DNA from: Tomocerus qinae
Taxonomy: Eukaryota > Arthropoda > Collembola > Entomobryomorpha > Tomoceridae
Length of the DNA stretch: 64,000 bases
NCBI GenBank assembly: GCA_020055645.1
Contig: CM034547.1
Span: 19,135,013 to 19,199,012, forward strand
Reading direction: 5' to 3'
Shown here: piece by piece, positions 25,801 through 39,446 of the stretch
Position numbering within the stretch: position 1 is the first letter of the stretch
Layout: every line of letters starts with the position of its first letter
Translations under genes and position numbers: made by a program
The notes under the pieces: generated by a model
What the model saw: only the letters and a program-made list of their open reading frames with translations
Databases searched by the model: none
What the model was told of the DNA's origin: nothing

Positions 25801-28800
25801 TGTCGCACCTTTGTACCTTGGATTGGAATGAGGTACACCCACCCAGTACGTAAAAATAACATCATGTTGTTATACAATATCTTCATGATAAATTATGCAT
25901 ATATTATGACTGTTTATGCGTTAGTGTTATTTTGTAATCTAAAAATCGGTTCGTTTGACTGCAGGAATACATATTTTGTCACTCTCTACTGATTCGGCCC
26001 CTTGAGTTTTAGGTTTAATATCTCAATTGATCGTTTAATTATATTATCTTCAATGCAACCAAAAAATATAGGCAAATATAGAAATACTCAAAACTAGGTA
26101 CATAAAGGTAAGTATGACACGGTATGAACACTTAAACTGTAATTTGAATTTCAATCTATTTATGTAATATTTGGACACACGGTAAAGTATTATATTATAA
26201 GTTTAATTAATGTTTACAAGTACAGTCCATGAATACGAATTTAGTTGTACTTAAATATTGAAAATGTTGGACAAACTTCTTGTTGGAAATTTTTCGCACA
26301 AATATTGGCGAAATGTATATATTATATTGCACGAAATACTAAACTGATTGGCATTAGCTGCACTTGTAAGTATCATTGATATGCATAACATATTTTCACT
26401 ATTGTTACATCTGAATGAACAACCCGGTGGGAGAACCTCAAGTTTTTATAATGCAATATGCCCAAATGCACATCATATTTGTGTAGAAAACTAAACGTAT
26501 GCGTAACTGTAAGTGTATATTTTAATGTATATTAATGCTCTGTCATCCATTGTCATTGTCGCATATTTATATCGTGCATTCAATGCACTGTCAATTGCAG
26601 ATGAATTCATCACATTCTAGACTGAACTTATCTGATATGTACAAAACTAGATTAATTGATAGTTTAAAGGAGTTATCCTACGTTTCCAGAGTTGGTAACT
26701 GTATATAATTATATGCACTCACATCATGTCAATCACATCTAACTTATTGAAGCACAAAGGCTGTAATTGTACGAAAAATTGAGAAATGTGTATCGTTGCA
26801 TATAAAAAAGAATACGAGAAGGGGGATCGAGTGAGTCAGACTTTTGACTAAATGAATGAAGCGATCCTTTCAATTGAATATGATTAGTCAAATCTGTTTA
26901 ATGGTTTTTAAACGATTTAATTTACGATGGACAGACAATGACGACAGGTCTTCCATCGTAGACAGTGCAATTGTGAGCTTGAACTGCTTAAATTTATTTT
27001 CAGTAGCCAGCTCACTGTAACGTTTTATTATATCATGTTCATTTGCTGTAACTAATAAAGTTAACAATGAGAAATGGAAGCAATCTACATAATGCATCTC
27101 CTAAAGTGTACATGATAGGGATAAGCTATACAGGACAATAATTATCAATTGTCTCATTGACCGATTGGCCACCCTTTTGCTTGCAGGAAGAAAATGGCAG
27201 AAAAGGCTTTTGGTAGAAATGAAGTTTGTCATTCATAAATAAATAAAATTGGTGGATAGTACAACGTGACCTAACTGTGCGATTAGTTATTATTGTTACT
27301 CTCAGGAAAGAATAATTAAAAACATAAAAACTGGATTTAATTTGCGAAAATTATTTTGTTCCCTCCCTAAAAACCTTAGATAACCCATACCATTTTTAAA
27401 AACTAATTTTTCCTATTCTAACTTCCAATTCAACTTTAACAAACTTTCTTATGCAAGAAACTGAAAGTTTGAAAGTTCACTACTGAACACACCCTTTGGT
27501 AATTCCTACATATTCATATCTCATTGTTACTTGGCATGATCAATTTCTCAGCAATGAAATAAACCACAGGCACTAAATAATCATCACTCACTCCGATTAC
27601 CTACATAATATTCATTTACTACAAATTACAATGCTTTAGAATAATTGCTGAAGGGTAATTCAGAATTTTTATTACTGTCATCTAAGACATTGCAATGAAC
27701 AAAAATTCTTCAAATTTTTGAAATTAAATGCTATACTTAAAATGAAACTCTGTATGATTTTTGCCGTTTCTGCCCTATTGCACGTGTAATGCAGTCAGGC
27801 GTTAGAGGAGTAATATGCCACATTGCATTTAAGTAAAGACAGAGTTGCACATAAAATGCAGCACAGTGTAAGTCATGAAGTGGTGTATACAGTGTCAGAA
27901 TATTTTCATTGTTATGAAATGTTGTATAGTCGTAGTCATAAATTCATAACTAATTTACGCATAGTGTCTTTTCCATATCCTGATTTGGCAACAAGTATCA
28001 AGTATGTGACATTTTAAACACGTCTTCTTACTGTGCATTCCGTTGAAGTAAATATATCACCTATTTATATCTATTATATCTCTAGTGCATTTTAACATAA
28101 TGTACAGGCAATTTAAAATGGCTAACACAAATTTTTTTGTCACTCCTACACAGATATGATATATCCTCATTTCGAATAATCATGTCATACATACAATTGT
28201 ATTATACGGCTAATTAAAGAACAAAGTGACCAGAAAAATTAAAGCTTTAGGAATAACAGTAAACTTTTCAATATCCTCTATGAATATTTACTCTTTTTGA
28301 AAGTCTAAAATAGAATTGGAATGAAGCGATAGTATGTGACTGAAATGGTAAACAAATTCACATGTTTTGGTTCAAAAGATTACTGTTACGTAATTTTCAA
28401 ATATGCTATAATATTTCAATATTGTTGCCAATTCAAAACTTTTGTGCTTACATTGATATTTATATTTTCAGATATGCAGGTTAGTCAAAATAATGCATGT
28501 ATGCCATAGATAACTCGAATGTGCAATTTATGGGCAAAATATATAGTAACAGAAAATGTATTCAAATTCCGTTTACTAGCCTGTGACATGATTTATGCCA
28601 ACTGAAAATTCAAGCTGGGGTTTCAGGATTGGTAAACCATTTCTAACTTACTTTTTCATCAGTATTACTACAAATTCTATTGTGTAGTTATGAAGTAAAT
28701 AGTAACACATTCCAACTCCAACAAGAGTTGCAAGTTGTAATATTGATTACCATTATATAGTATACTACTCTAAAAGACACAGATTGCAAATAGATAGAAA

Positions 28801-28904
28801 TATATCAAGTATAGCCTGTCTTTACATAGCAGACACAAATAGAGTAATATCTGTTACGTATGTATATATCAATATAGCGAGGATGAATAAAATATATATC
28901 TTAC

Positions 28905-29023
28905 AGACAGTTTCGAAAGCCAAATCCACCAGGAAAGTTAAGCAGAATAAAGCTGAGCAGTGATGTAGCAAATGCGAGCTTCAGAACTTGGACTAAACTT
29001 TTCACTCAACAGATCCACAATAC
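28905..29023 (-). other. Candidate exon, possibly alternative 5' UTR of AQP-b
   Basis: A 119-nt minus-strand segment bounded by a good acceptor (TTTCATTGCAG) and a good donor (TCT|GTAAGA). No frame stays open through it, so it is more likely untranslated than coding. A second exon-like segment lies just upstream. Spliced onward, it could feed the AQP-b ATG exon as an alternative leader, or belong to a long non-coding RNA. Confidence 0.3.
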
Positions 29024-29417
29024 CTGCAATGAAACCCATAACCACAACCAAATATAAGTATTAAAATATCTTTTAGGATGCATCTTTTAAGATGTGGGTG
29101 ACTTTGCTTAGCACTCAATTATATTCAGTTGTTGTAAACAGTTTGCATAATTAAAATAACTATTTATATCTATGTGCAGTATTGGCTGAAAAGAGAAACG
29201 TAGATATAACATTGAAGTTTATTTTTGCCATAGGCTGTGCCCATAATTGCATATTTATGAATTTATTACGTTTGTTTTTCTTTTAGGTAATTACGTATAA
29301 AATCCTTTGCAAAACTCTTTAATGTTTATTAGAATACAAGCATTAATTTTTTTGTTGATTTTCTACATGAAATTATTACCAGTCAAAAGATGAAGTATCG
29401 CAATGTATTTAACGTAC

Positions 29418-29576
29418 CTTGTTTTGCAGGTATTCTGATGAGTAAACAAACACGCAACAGAGAATGTATAAAGAGAGCTGAAGAAGTAGTTTGGGTCTTA
29501 AAAGCCCTAATAGCTTTAAACAACTAATAATGGAACTGACGACAGCATCTATTATGTGTATCTTCTCAAAGGGCTG
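29418..29576 (-). other. Candidate exon upstream of 28905-29023
   Basis: A 159-nt minus-strand segment between an acceptor-like CCTGCACCTCAG and a strong donor (CAAG|GTACGT). One frame is open across it and rich in hydrophobic residues, but that frame stops soon after entry into the next candidate exon, and no ATG supports it. Untranslated leader or non-coding RNA seems likeliest. Confidence 0.25.
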
Positions 29577-32325
29577 CTGAGGTGCAGGAGCACAGATATA
29601 ATATTATCACAAACAACTATGTGAAGCTACTCAGGAACTGAAAAAGCCGATCCCGTCGCTGCAGTACGAAAATTACACAAGTTCGAGTCACTTTGGTAAA
29701 ATCACATTGTGCAATTAGTTACAGGTATATGATGAACAAACTTTGCATTTATTACAAGTAGTACCAAGGCTAAATCAGCCAAGTTATTAATTCTAATAGC
29801 AAGTTATGTATGTATGAGTTGTAGTCATCATGTTTCCCATGATTTGAGGTTGATATCTCACCTAGTCGGCATTTAAAGGCATTCCTTTATTATGCATTTA
29901 CAAATTGCCAGCCAACTAAGGCACAAGTCTGCACACCTGCATTCGCTTACGCTTTATTGTGAACTGGAACTCAGCAACAAAGTTTGTTACACATCTTTAT
30001 TAATGTACTACCTACTACTTTTGTCTGCTACATAGCCTATGCTACTTTTTGCAATTTATAGAAGATAAACACAGACTAATATTTAATGAAAACATATGTA
30101 ATGCATATTGATGTGTTTTTTTAACGAATTTGCAAGAAAAGAAACCAGCACTAATATGGTATATGCCATTCAAACACAGACTCTATTTCGTTTTTGTATT
30201 TTGTATCATGCTATTGATGTAAGTACATGCCAAAAGAACATCAAGCGACTGTCTGTCTTTATAGTTGTCTTTTTTCTTAGATCTAACTTGCTACATTACT
30301 CCAAGGCATAGTCCTTCACGCTCCTACTATATTATTATCGTTTCCTAATGCAATGTACATTGGAGGAATTGTGACAGACAAGACTTATTAAATTACAAAT
30401 ACATTATATAGTACTACAATCATCAACTATAAAGGTAAACCTAACAAAAACTGCTGCCATTAATCATGTATGTTTTAGGGTTTTAGGTGCGTCGATTGTG
30501 TCTGCGAAAATATAATGGTACATGTAGTAATTGTGCCCACGTTACATAAAACGTCGTGTTATCAAATATGCATTGCAATTTTCAGAATCAGAAATGGCGA
30601 AACATCAACGATTTGCTATCATGAACTGGTAAACATGGTCTGCTGATATACAACTGAGTCTAATATTAGTTTCTTAACAATTCAAATAAATATCCAAGTA
30701 TTATGTCTTTAATACGCATGCAAGTATATTGCATCTAGGGATAAGTAAACACTTCTGTTGCTCCAAAAATGTTGTCAAATCGAAGGAGACAGATGTCCAA
30801 TACAATAACTAATATGATTAATACATAATAGGTCATAAGATGGCTTTTGCTTTGATGCACTTGCTTGGCTTAACTCTGTTCTACATGCAAATCAATATAT
30901 CCTTATACTAAATTCGATTCTGTATCTGCTGTTGTGTTACACTTAGCCATGGTATTGACAGTAGGTTTATTAATTTTATCTATACTGACACAAATGATAA
31001 AACCTAGTACTTCTGTGAAGTAGTTAATGTTTACCCTTTTATTAGGACATGGTCACTAATGAATGAATAAATCCTGATGCAGGTTTTCTGAATGCTAGGT
31101 TATGTAGTAAGTAAGCCGCACCTGCAATTAAAATCAATCAAGAGCTGTTACATATAGAACATTTTGGGTAAATTCGTCCAAGCAGTTCCGATTTCAGTTA
31201 TTTTATTGATTGATATTGTAAAATTTTAACAAGTTACTCTTAAATGGGGCATGGCATCAATGTTCAATTACACATAGACTTTATAGATGTTCACAGTCAT
31301 CACGAAAGTAGCGATAATCCTACTAGCTATAAAATACGAATACTGCTGACTGCACCAGATACCTTAGTTATCTGTAGTATTAACCAGTTAGGGACTAAAT
31401 GAATGAAGCGAAAACTAGTAACGGGCGAACGGATTTTATTACTCTGGTACAATATATGTGCCAGTGTGCCACATAGCTTTAGAATGGGATCATATAAAAA
31501 TGCTACTCCCGAGAGCATTAATCGGGTTTGAGGATAATCCCTTAATCTACATTGTACATGAATCCTGATTTAAATTGTAAATATTATTGTATGCATTTTT
31601 ATTTTTATTAATACCATGTTTACTCTGAATCATGTATTGAATATTGACACCCGACTCGACTGTCATTTCCTATGGGTCATAGTCCTAGTCCTGGTAGTGA
31701 GTTGCAACAGAAACTGAAGCAAGGATATTGGATTACTTTGAAGGACAATTTTTAATAAAAAACCAGAGCATAGCGTGAGATTTATGAAACTGTAAAGTAG
31801 AATATTGTGCCACCGTGCGTCCCACGGGGAAAGTTAGTCTACTTACTACTTAAAGACTTTGTGTCAATTTGTAGTATTAAAATTTAGAATAAATAAGAGA
31901 GAGCGAGTTTCTGAATATAGAAGACACACGGTGAGATTTGGTAAAGATAATTGATAGGAGCTTAATGTTTCCTGTTTTGTTTCGACTTTCACGGAAATCT
32001 TTATCTCTTTATCATTTACCAAAATCAAAGTATTTTTCAAGCTCAAGAAATGACATAATCAAATATTTTCCATATATTGAGTAGTAATGTCGATTTGCGT
32101 AATCTATCTGTGATGTTACAGAATTAGCCATTATTAAACTATTGTCAGTTACCGAAAAATAACGGAGATAACTAATTTTTTTATCTTGCTCTTCAGTTCA
32201 AGCCTAACTTCACCTCAAGCCCTTATCTATACTTATGTATGCCTATCAGTAATTGTTGTACATTTTCAAGTGCAAGTGAATAATATTACTACATATCAAG
32301 ACTTGCACTGTAAATCATAAAATAC

Positions 32326-32341
32326 GGGGAAACATTTATCA
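32326..32341 (+). promoter_or_regulatory. kappaB-like site overlapping a GATA site upstream of PGRP
   Basis: GGGGAAACATT (32326-32336), a partial match to insect Rel/NF-kappaB sites, touches TTATCA (32336-32341), a reverse GATA site, about 75-90 nt before the PGRP ATG. Close kappaB-GATA pairs are known in insect immune promoters. The kappaB match is imperfect. Confidence 0.3.
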
Positions 32342-32414
32342 TTTTAACCAGTAGCTCTACTAAATCTTGTCAGCATCTCCATTTTATACTAAAAATACGA
32401 GCTAAAAACTAAAA

Positions 32415-33551
32415 ATGCTAACCAAGTTATTGATTCTATCAATTGTCCTGTCCTTATCAGCGGGTATAAAAATAATAATCAGTTTATGCAGTTAACTAAC
32501 CGTATCCACATTACTTTTTACCATAATCTTACTAATCAGACATTGCTAATTGATAATACTAGTCTTACTTACTACAACTTCAGTTTTCTAAGGATTAAAT
32601 AATTTTATAAAGGATCCTGCCCTCCGATATTTTACCGGTGGCAATGGAGCGCTCGACCTCCGAAAAGTATCGCTGCAATGACCCTTCCAGTACCATACGT
32701 GGTAATTCATCATTCTGTTATGGGTGAAGGGAACTGCACCACAACCCCTGGTTGTATTAATGTCATGCAGGAAATTCAAGACCTTCATATGGACGGCAAT
32801 GGATGGGACGATATTGGCTACACGTAAAGCACAAAAATTCTAATTTTAATCTGCTATTGACAAGATGGAAGACACGATTTAATCATTCATCTTACAGCGA
32901 ACATATAAAATAATACAGATTTTGTCGCATAGAAATTGCTTGATGACCCTAGACGTAAAAAATCCTGTTTTCCGCATGCTGTAAAATATTTATCCACTGA
33001 AAATGTTGTGGAATATAACACGAATTTGTTAATGTGACAGGTTTCTTATTGGCGAAGAAGGAAATATTTACCAGGGCAGAGGTTGGGACAGACAAGGAGC
33101 TCATGCACCAAACTACAACGACAAAAGCATTGGAATATGTCTCATCGGTCTGTTCACAGGTACTATGAAATATATTTCAATACACGAAACAATAATATTA
33201 TTCCCAAGGAAGATAGATATATAGGGTTATCTATCTATACAAGCAAATGTAAATGCTTAAATGGTAGTACATACATGAAATAAATGTCAATAGCGTGTCT
33301 CTATTTATAAAATATAGTACTGGTTTAATAGTTTAATATACAACAGTTGTTTTTGAATCATTGCAGATAAACTTCCAACTGAGAAGCAACTGCAATCAGC
33401 AAAGGATCTAATCGAATGTGGTATTGAAATGAACTACATTAAATCCGATTATGTGCTTTATGGTCATAGAGATGTCAGAGACACAGAATGTCCGGGAGAA
33501 GTTTTGTACCAAGAAATATCCACTTGGCCACATAAAGGTCCAAAACCTTAA
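32415..33551 (+). CDS. PGRP: Short secreted peptidoglycan recognition protein with intact amidase site, 187 aa
   Basis: Secreted innate-immunity protein that binds bacterial peptidoglycan and, from its residues, should cut the muramoyl-L-alanine bond. Exons: 32415-32463, 32613-32823, 33041-33159 and 33367-33551. The first exon encodes a hydrophobic signal peptide ([16 protein letters not shown]). The PGRP/type-2 amidase domain fills the rest. Zinc ligands His49 (VVIHHSV), His160 (YGHRD) and Cys168 (DTECPG) are all present, together with the catalytic Tyr86 and Thr166, so this is a catalytic short PGRP like PGRP-SC or PGRP-SB rather than a recognition-only form. The Cys58-Cys64 pair typical of the family is present. 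GRGW in the binding groove would fit DAP-type peptidoglycan, but I hold that loosely. AATAAA lies immediately after the stop (33553-33558). Confidence 0.95.
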
Positions 33552-33944
33552 TAATAAAACTCGTGACTGGAACACAAGAGCAATCAAATTGTCACAAGGA
33601 TAAAGATTTGTTTCAAAATTTTTTTAGTGCACACTTGTTTTGCCTTAAAAATCTAGTGTACTTAATAAATTCGATACTACATCTACACTACACGTGCAAC
33701 CTGTTGATCCATTTAATAATCTTACCTGTTATAATAATTAATAATATCTGTACTTCATTTTCCTACTTAATACTACAGCATGCAAACTTCAATACTTCGC
33801 TTACTAATATAAATCCAAGCTGATATATCTATTTACGAATTGATAGCAAGTTATGACCATGACTTACTGGCCAAGGAACAATTGTTTTGGAAGTATAAAG
33901 CTTCGTACGATATCCAGTCTGAAATCTGCATAAGGAACGTCGAG

Positions 33945-33950
33945 TATAAA
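33945..33950 (+). promoter_or_regulatory. TATA box of the first cystathionine gamma-lyase gene
   Basis: TATAAA 31 nt before the A of TTTCATAG (33976), a weak Inr match, and 76 nt before the chosen ATG. This spacing would leave the ATG at 33967 upstream of the transcript start. Confidence 0.4.
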
Positions 33951-34020
33951 TAGATAGATCGTTAATGTGTGTTTCATAGAACATTTACAAATGCAATTCA
34001 CACCTGCTGTAGGTAACATC

Positions 34021-36553
34021 ATGGAAGGGAAAAATTCAGTGTCGCAAGAAAATTCAAATTGGCTTCCATTGGACAAGCAATTTGGAACCCTAGCAATCCA
34101 TGCTGGATATATTCCATCTAGTACGTCTTATAATTCCATTGCCGAGCCGATTTCTTTATCAACGACATTTGAAATCAATTCTCCATTTGAAAGCAGGGTA
34201 TACTCACATAAATATATCTACACATTAAGCATGTAATAATATAGAATATAAGTAGTACGTATGGAATATAGATATACATAGATATGTATCATTATCAGTC
34301 CAATGTAGTTGTCTAATTTAATTTCTCAAATGTTTGGACACATGTAAACAAACGGAAACCAACTATTTGGAGAAAGTTGTGAAAATAAAAATATTATATG
34401 CATGGTGAAAGTGCATTGTTATCTTTTAAGACACAGTTATTCACTTTCGAGTGCTAACTGTATTTCACCGCTACTATTCCAGCTAAATATTCTCTAATAC
34501 TTGTCTAGACGACCTCCTAAACTCATCAGTTCTTGGCCTGTATATAATACCTTGTTTGATGTAATATCCAGCCAGGGTAAAGTTTTGATAACAATGTTTA
34601 CATTTCATTCTTTAGGGATTCGAATACTCCAGAAGTGGAAATCCAACCCGTGAGCTCTTAGAACAGAGACTATCTGCTTTGGAAAATGGGAAACATGGTA
34701 TGATAAAATGATAATATAAAAATTTTAAAAATAGCTGATTTGGGACAAGTTCTAGGCGAACATTAATCCTCGACCTGGATATTGTATTTCCTAATTATAT
34801 TTCATTAGCTTTATGCTTCGCATCGGGTCTGAGTGCGGTGGCAACTGTCATAGCACTGTTGAAAAGTGGAGATCACATAATTTGTAGCGATGGGGCATAC
34901 GGAGGAACTATTCAACTTGTTACTGAATCACAAACTCGATGTGGTACTACTTCTGATTTCGTGGATTTGACGGATTCCAATAACTTAAACGCTTATTTGA
35001 CACCTAAAACTAAGGTAAGAGTGAAATGTGGTCAGACCAGCCGGTGTTTCTCTATCATTTAGCAACATGTTTCTTTTTTCAACTCAGCTCGTATGGATGG
35101 AAAGTCCATCTAATCCTACCATGAAGATAACTGACGTTTCCGAGATTTCAAAAATAGCTCACAGCTATTCAGAGGACATAATTGTGGCAATTGACAACAC
35201 CATCCTTAGCCCATTTTTTCAAGTAAGCTATAGATCTTAAATTCCTTAGAATCACTTTACAACCTACATTGTTCAGAGAAGTTCATATTCTCTGTGTGTG
35301 AATACTATTTCTGTCTGCCTGTATATTATGTCTGTCCGGTTATCCCTACGCATGATAACTTTCGAATGGTTTCAGCTACAGGGTTCAAATTTTCAGGGTA
35401 CAATCTGCAGGTAAATAGGAAGGTTGAGTTCATAAATGGGCAAAATCGGTCAGGGGGACTGGGGTATGGGTTCAAAAATTAAAAATCGCTAAAAATGAAT
35501 GTAATTTTTGTTCTATTCATTGTAAAAGTCGTGTGATATAGCTTGATTGAAAGCTGAAAGGTCAAAAGACATTACTAAATAGACTAACAGTCATCTCCTG
35601 ACAGGGGAAGTAATATTGTATCTGACTTTAATAATGTTAAAATAACTAAAAATTGGAATAAAATCCTATCATATTGTGATAACCACGAATATACCGAAGC
35701 TTTTATAAAAGGACTAATATTTATCTATGCTTTCCCAGAAACCCCTTTCGCTTGGTGTGGACATTATTCACCATTCGTTGACCAAATACTTGAATGGTCA
35801 TACTGACGTAATTATGGGAGCCTTGATTACATCAAGAACAGACTTATTCGAAAAATTACGGTCACTTCAAAATTGTTAGTAATATTTTACCGATAGTACT
35901 TTAGCTCCCATTACATGCAGATGTTTATGACTCATAAGGAACATCAATTTCCATGTTTAATATGTGTAATTTTTTTATTACAGCTATGGGTCCCGTACCA
36001 TCACCATTTGATTGCTATCTTGTGCTGCGAGGACTTAAAACATTGCATGTACGAATGCCGAGGATTATGGAAAATAGTATTGCTATTGCAAATTTCCTTG
36101 AAGGTCATGCAATGGTGGAGAAAGTTCTTCACCCAGGACTTTCTTCCCACCCGCAACACCAATTGGCTTTGAAACAATCATCGGGACACTCAGGACTTAT
36201 GTCATTTTACATTAAAGGACCTTCTGGAACACCTACTAAATTTTTGAAACGCTTGAAACTTTTTCGAAATGCAGCCAGTCTTGGTGGATGTGAAAGTTTA
36301 GCTGAACTACCGTAATCAATAATATTTTGTCTAAGAAACCTGTAGTATACCTAGCTACTGATGATGTAGTGAAACCATAAGTACAATTTTGTAATTGGGT
36401 TGTTTTAGCATTACTGGATCTCACGCAATGATTGAGGACGATTTGAGGAAAAGTCTTGGAATAACCGAAAATTTAGTTCGTCTTTCTATTGGACTCGAAT
36501 CGACTACAGATCTAATCGATGATATTAGACAAGCATTATTATCATTGGAGTAA
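34021..36553 (+). CDS. Cth: Cystathionine gamma-lyase, copy 1, 7 exons, 402 aa
   Basis: PLP enzyme of the cytosolic transsulfuration pathway: cystathionine to cysteine, 2-oxobutyrate and ammonia; it also makes hydrogen sulfide. Exons: 34021-34197, 34616-34697, 34809-35014, 35088-35222, 35739-35874, 35984-36311 and 36409-36553. Landmarks: phosphate-binding YSRSGNPTR (63-71), Tyr117 in AYGGT, DNT before SPFFQ, the PLP lysine Lys216 in [33 protein letters not shown], and [12 protein letters not shown] with the family glutamate. Length matches human CTH (405). I prefer the ATG at 34021 (A at -3, G at +4, matches the paralogue start); an in-frame ATG at 33991 would add ten residues. AATAAA at 36650-36655 is a likely poly(A) signal. 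A second copy lies 2.9 kb downstream on the same strand. Confidence 0.94.
35290..35545. repeat. Dispersed-repeat-like segment in intron 4 of lyase copy 1
   Basis: The intron carries a block with CTGTCTG, GATAACTTTCGAATGGTTTC, TTCAAATTTTCAGGGTA, GTTGAGTTCATAAATGGG and CAAAATCGGTCAGGGG. I recall a similar string of words from interspersed repeats in arthropod genomes. The matching intron of copy 2 lacks it, and is only 188 nt against 516 nt here, so it looks like a later insertion. No terminal repeats or target duplication could be fixed. Confidence 0.4.
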
Positions 36554-39446
36554 AATATTATAAGTAGTACCAACTCTATTTATTTGTAGCAACTAATACA
36601 TTACATGGTATTGGTCCCGGTGGGTCCTCAACTTTTTCATAGGGGAAAGAATAAAAAATGAGAATTTTTGTGATCAGGAATTCAGAATGATGAAAATATA
36701 TAACCTATTTCATATTCAGAGAGTATAATAGTACGAGTATCCTAAATCAACGGGAATTGTCACCAAAGACAGTTAAAAATTAAATTGGCTCCTTAAAAAT
36801 AATGATAAACACGCTGTAGTAGTAATGGATGGAACATTTCTTCTGGCATAGTACTTGTAAAAATAAAGATAGAATATTGATACACCTAGATAATACTTGT
36901 TTGCAATGAAATGGTTTAAAAATTGGGTTGAAAAACTGTGCAGTTAAAATGGATAAAAATATTACCCATGTCATGTCCATTTATCCAAAATTTACATGTA
37001 GTAATTGTTCTTCGCGGAATAATTACAGCTATGAAAAATCAAGGACGAGGGTTCCCCTTTTTGTTAATATCCCAGGCAGAATAACTATATGTAAATATTC
37101 TCTTTGGTATCTTGGCAGAAAAAGCCAAATCAAGTTTTATATAAAATGGCAAACATGTTCATTGCATTGCAGTCTTGCGATGCAGCCGTACAGCATTACA
37201 TAGAGTCAATCAAATGCAAATCCAATCAAGTTTTTAATAATTTTTCGTTTTCTGTTATGTGATTCTCTTTGATCCGTCTTAATGTTGAAGTCCTTACATG
37301 TTGTTTACGTTATATATTACCACTAATGAACTGAGTGGATACAATTTTCCTGGCTATACTTCACATGAGTTGGGTTCAAATCAGGGGAATATAGACTTAT
37401 AAATCAATTTAGCCACTCCATTTTATTTATATTACCTAGTTTACAATACTACAGGTAGTATAGGCAAGTATAAAGCATATAATAAGTAAATGTTACAGTT
37501 TCGCAGGGCTTGGTAGTGTACGTATAGCATTAGTGTTTGATAATCATGATGTTTGGGACAAGAACATATAATTTTTATTACATCTTTTGTAACAAAATTA
37601 TATAACTGATGAATACTGTCAGAAGAGCCTCTACTAGTTCGAAGAGGAAAATCACTTGCTTTTTTCAAAAATCATCCACATTTTAGTTGTCTAGTCCTAA
37701 GACGCAGAAGGTAGTGTGTAGATATATCGCATAATGAACAAAAAAGTGGCTAGTAATAAGTTCATCACCAAACGTGCATAGACATAGTATTATGAACACA
37801 GTATGAACTCCATAGTATAATGGTGATGGATGTGACGAGGTGTATAAAAGCTTGGCCTTGACTTTGGCCTTAACTTTCTTTGGCCTTCTGATAAATTGTA
37901 GAAAATTGCTTTAAAAATACTAAATTGCACCCTTAGTTCTACAGATACTTATTTAGAGTATCATATTCCATCGTTTCCATTCTGACATTTTGCTCATCTG
38001 TGCTAAATTTTTAATACTCTAATTACGTTAGATTAGTTAGTTTGCTTAGTTTGATTGATTAGTAAACGTAATGGGTTGGTACTAAAAATGTGGAGACGAT
38101 TCAAAAATTCAACATGCATGGGAATTGGGAATTCAAGTACAACTCTTTGTTGAGTGGATGAAAAAATTGCAATAATAATATTACTATTTCACTGACAGGC
38201 TAATTATAACTTGTTGGTGGAACATTTTTAAGTATTTGTATGATTGCAATAATGTCATTATATAGATTAATTTTGATCTTGATAATACTACGCGCACATT
38301 ACACATATTACTTCATTAGGAGGGAAAAAGCTAACATAATTAATAAACCATGTCATAGAAAAACATCTAGAACTGGCATCCAGCCAGAACATGCACATGC
38401 AACTGTGATGCTTAAGTGTAAGGTAGCATCTAGTCCAGAATGCAAATGGTACCAGACACTCAGACACTGCAATGCCGAAGACCTTGTTAATAAAGAAGGT
38501 CGGTTGCCCTTTCAGCAACCAGTGAAAATGGTCTACTTAAATGTTCATAAATACGATTTATGCAGTACCTAACCAAACACAAATACATAAATAAATAAAA
38601 TATGTAAAACTTCGTTAAAAAGATTTGTATCTGTCTCACTCTCTGTTTAAATTTAGATCTCATCTCATTCATTCCATATTTCCATTCCATCCATCAAAGT
38701 CAGCATGTAAAAGATCCTATTATGACAATTTGATTTTGCAACTTGAAATGACCTTCTATTGGGTTAGGTAATCTGATTATGAATATGACTTGCACTTACA
38801 GATGTCAAGAAACTATAATATAAAGAGGTCCAATTAGTCCAAAATATATAAGAGCACGCCCATTTACAATTTACTTTAACCATCAATGTCAAATAGGACA
38901 TCACAGATTACGAAAAGCAGAAAAATATGTATCAATTACATTATATTATACACTTGTGTTATGTCCAACCAACTGATTCAAATGAGCACTTGTAATTTAA
39001 TCTCAATCACTAATCTTCTTTGAAAACAATCCATTCCTTCCACCAGATGTATTTGTATTTCATTTCGTCATACTCGTAAATAAGTAGCGTAGTGGTATAC
39101 TTAAAATACTTAACACTAAGATTTTAATAATAATGAACACCTTATGCCAATTGTGATTAAAACATTTCAACAATCTTAAATCAAAGTTGAATGTATTTGT
39201 ACAATCTTCGAAGAAAATAAAAGGGTCACAATGAATCTCTTTGCAGTATCTTCCTTTCACATGACAATAGCAGTATAGTAAAGCAGCTTTCTTAAAATAG
39301 CTCCTTCTAAAGGTCATACATATTTACATATCCATAATTCATATTAACTTATCTGTGTAATTTTCATACTGTAAAAACTGAAATGTCACTCCTTTCCGTC
39401 CAGATAATTTCAATAATACGAACCAACTAGACGAATTATTATTGCC
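36554..39446. other. Spacer between the two lyase genes
   Basis: 2.9 kb, AT-rich. It contains the 3' UTR of copy 1 and presumably the copy 2 promoter. A 110-codon plus frame at 38240-38572 matches nothing I know and has no splice partners. A TATAAA near 37847 is too far from copy 2 to assign. Confidence 0.45.

Larger units (their letters stand above)
22898..32414. other. About 9.5 kb without a recognisable protein gene
   Basis: AT-rich DNA between the AQP-b promoter and PGRP. All open frames here are short and of biased composition. The only structure I can support is a pair of possible minus-strand exons at 28905-29023 and 29418-29576. No tRNA, rRNA or transposon body was recognised. Confidence 0.5.

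Noticed and set aside
26888-27097. 69-codon minus-strand frame in the 9.5-kb gap
   Set aside because: Composition is plausible but there is no exon chain or known motif, and nothing similar elsewhere in the window.
33967-34020. Upstream ATGs (33967 and 33991) as start of lyase copy 1
   Set aside because: 33967 lies before the predicted transcript start, and 33991 has a poorer context; the start at 34021 matches the paralogue.
38240-38572. 110-codon plus-strand frame between the lyase genes
   Set aside because: Hydrophobic start, then mixed residues without a known motif; no splice partner or promoter, and the length is reachable by chance in AT-rich DNA.
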